From Bacillaceae bacterium (GTDB taxonomy: Bacteria > Bacillota > Bacilli > Bacillales > Amphibacillaceae): a stretch of DNA of 5,033 nucleotides. The DNA is taken from NCBI GenBank assembly GCA_030152985.1, contig JASLIE010000164.1, positions 1 through 5,033 of the forward strand. Reading direction: 5' to 3'. A model generated the notes under the pieces. It did no database searches. It saw only the letters and a program-made list of their open reading frames with translations, and had not been told where the DNA came from. Positions 4,282 to 5,033 of the stretch are shown here, in pieces. How positions within the stretch are numbered: position 1 is the stretch's first letter; each line of letters opens with the position of its first letter. Position numbers and translations under genes: made by a program.

Positions 4282-5033
4282 ACATTTCTTCAGAAATACC
4301 TAGCATAATAATACCTAACATGACGAGCCCAATCATGATGTACTGTTTTTTACTCATGATTTCTTTTAAGAAGATTCGAGAGAGTAAAACAGAAAATATT
4401 CCATGAGCGGCAATAATAGGTGCTGCAATCATTGCATTTCCTGCCATAGCAAACACATAAAAGAACTGCCCAGTTGTTTCTAAGATAGCTGCTGCCCCTT
4501 TATCACGTTCCTTGAAGACATAAAAGGCTTCTTTCTTTATAAACTTTATATACACATAGGCCATGATTGCAATAATAAAGAAGGTGAATTCATAAGCCAA
4601 TAAGGCTGAATCTTCACTAATTAACTTTAGCTCATCTAAATAAATTCCGTCTAAAAATGTTCCAATCCCATCGATAACAGCATACAAGATTGGAAAAGTA
4701 ATCGCTAAAACACCAATCGTATACTTTTTATCGATTTTTTCATTATTTGCTTTTAAGGCACGTGTCTCAGCTTGTTTTTCAAGTGTTGCAAGACCAATCA
4801 CACCAAATGAGACAATGATCACGCCTAAAATAACAATTAAGCTTAATTCACGTGGAAAAAAGATAAATAATAAGATTGCACTGATGGCTCCGGATGAGTT
4901 TTGTACAGGGGCTGCAATCGATAACTCAATATACCTAAGTCCGACATAACCAATTGTCATAGATATAATATACATGGCTGAAACTGGCAAGTAGCGGATC
5001 ATATCAAAGGCTTCAAAACTCACATCTTTAATC
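4280..5033 (-). CDS. EamA/DMT-superfamily transporter, C-terminal part (start outside window)
   Basis: The frame is open on the minus strand from the window edge to the TAA at 4282-4280, giving 250 visible residues. A GTG at 5023-5021 is in frame, but it lacks a visible ribosome binding site and the protein would lack its first helices, so the start lies outside. EamA proteins usually have about 300 residues, two repeats and ten helices; about eight are visible here. The first repeat's end includes the conserved APVQNSSGAISAILLFIFF region (42-60) and a helix up to about 83. A charged cytoplasmic linker follows (about 84-104). The second repeat contains AAPIIAAHGIFSVLLSRIFLKE (203-224), the equivalent of the first motif. 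Roughly 50-60 residues are missing. Family members export metabolites, amino acids or drugs; the substrate cannot be inferred. It is convergent with ferritin and shares its terminator. Confidence 0.9.
   Translation of the reverse strand, partial: IKDVSFEAFDMIRYLPVSAMYIISMTIGYVGLRYIELSIAAPVQNSSGAISAILLFIFFPRELSLIVILGVIIVSFGVIGLATLEKQAETRALKANNEKIDKKYTIGVLAITFPILYAVIDGIGTFLDGIYLDELKLISEDSALLAYEFTFFIIAIMAYVYIKFIKKEAFYVFKERDKGAAAILETTGQFFYVFAMAGNAMIAAPIIAAHGIFSVLLSRIFLKEIMSKKQYIMIGLVMLGIIMLGISEEM

Noticed and set aside
5021..5023. GTG as start of the EamA-family gene
   Set aside because: No ribosome binding site is visible, the frame stays open to the window end, and the protein would lack the first helices of repeat one.
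1..5033. CRISPR array, tRNA, rRNA, insertion sequence, phage genes or a riboswitch
   Set aside because: No regularly spaced repeats, cloverleaf-like RNA, transposase motifs or long structured leaders were found; intergenic regions are short and accounted for.

Overview
The window is low-GC DNA with strong AGGAGG-type ribosome binding sites, TTG and GTG starts, and tight operons. This points to a Firmicute of the order Bacillales. From memory, the ferritin and the FtsX-type permease most resemble staphylococcal proteins (FtnA, HrtB), so a Staphylococcaceae relative is plausible, but genus and species cannot be read from the sequence. The gene set looks chromosomal; I see no transposase, integrase, tRNA, rRNA or CRISPR array.

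Layout, left to right. (1) Positions 1-615 (+) hold the 3' end of a gene for a long, acidic, helical protein of unknown function with a tryptophan-containing C-terminal module. A hairpin at 618-657 closes it and can also terminate the opposing operon. (2) Positions 3200-665 (-) form a compact four-gene operon: a YdjA-like nitroreductase, an FtsX/HrtB-like ABC permease, its ATPase, and a 68-residue two-helix membrane protein. Gaps are 12, 4 and 0 nt, and ribosome binding sites are embedded in the upstream coding ends. (3) An AT-rich divergent intergenic region (3201-3304) carries the start signals of that operon and of a rightward gene for a small, unrecognised, probably four-helix membrane protein, which starts at TTG 3305. 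(4) A short intergenic region (3668-3737) has overlapping sigma-A-like and sigma-B-like promoter elements in front of a ferritin gene with a complete ferroxidase centre. (5) A 40-bp perfect palindrome (4241-4280) lies between ferritin and a convergent, 5'-truncated EamA/DMT-family transporter (4280-5033, -).

Functional reading (inference). Ferritin, a possible haem-efflux ABC pump and a flavin nitroreductase together suggest an iron, haem or redox stress neighbourhood. Ferritin would store iron, the HrtBA-like pump would remove haem or another hydrophobic toxic compound, and the nitroreductase would deal with redox-active compounds. The least explained parts are the 68-residue protein translated directly behind the ATPase, the membrane protein in front of ferritin, and the acidic protein at the left edge. 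No new system can be claimed from this window. The best candidate is the four-gene efflux operon with its possible extra membrane subunit.
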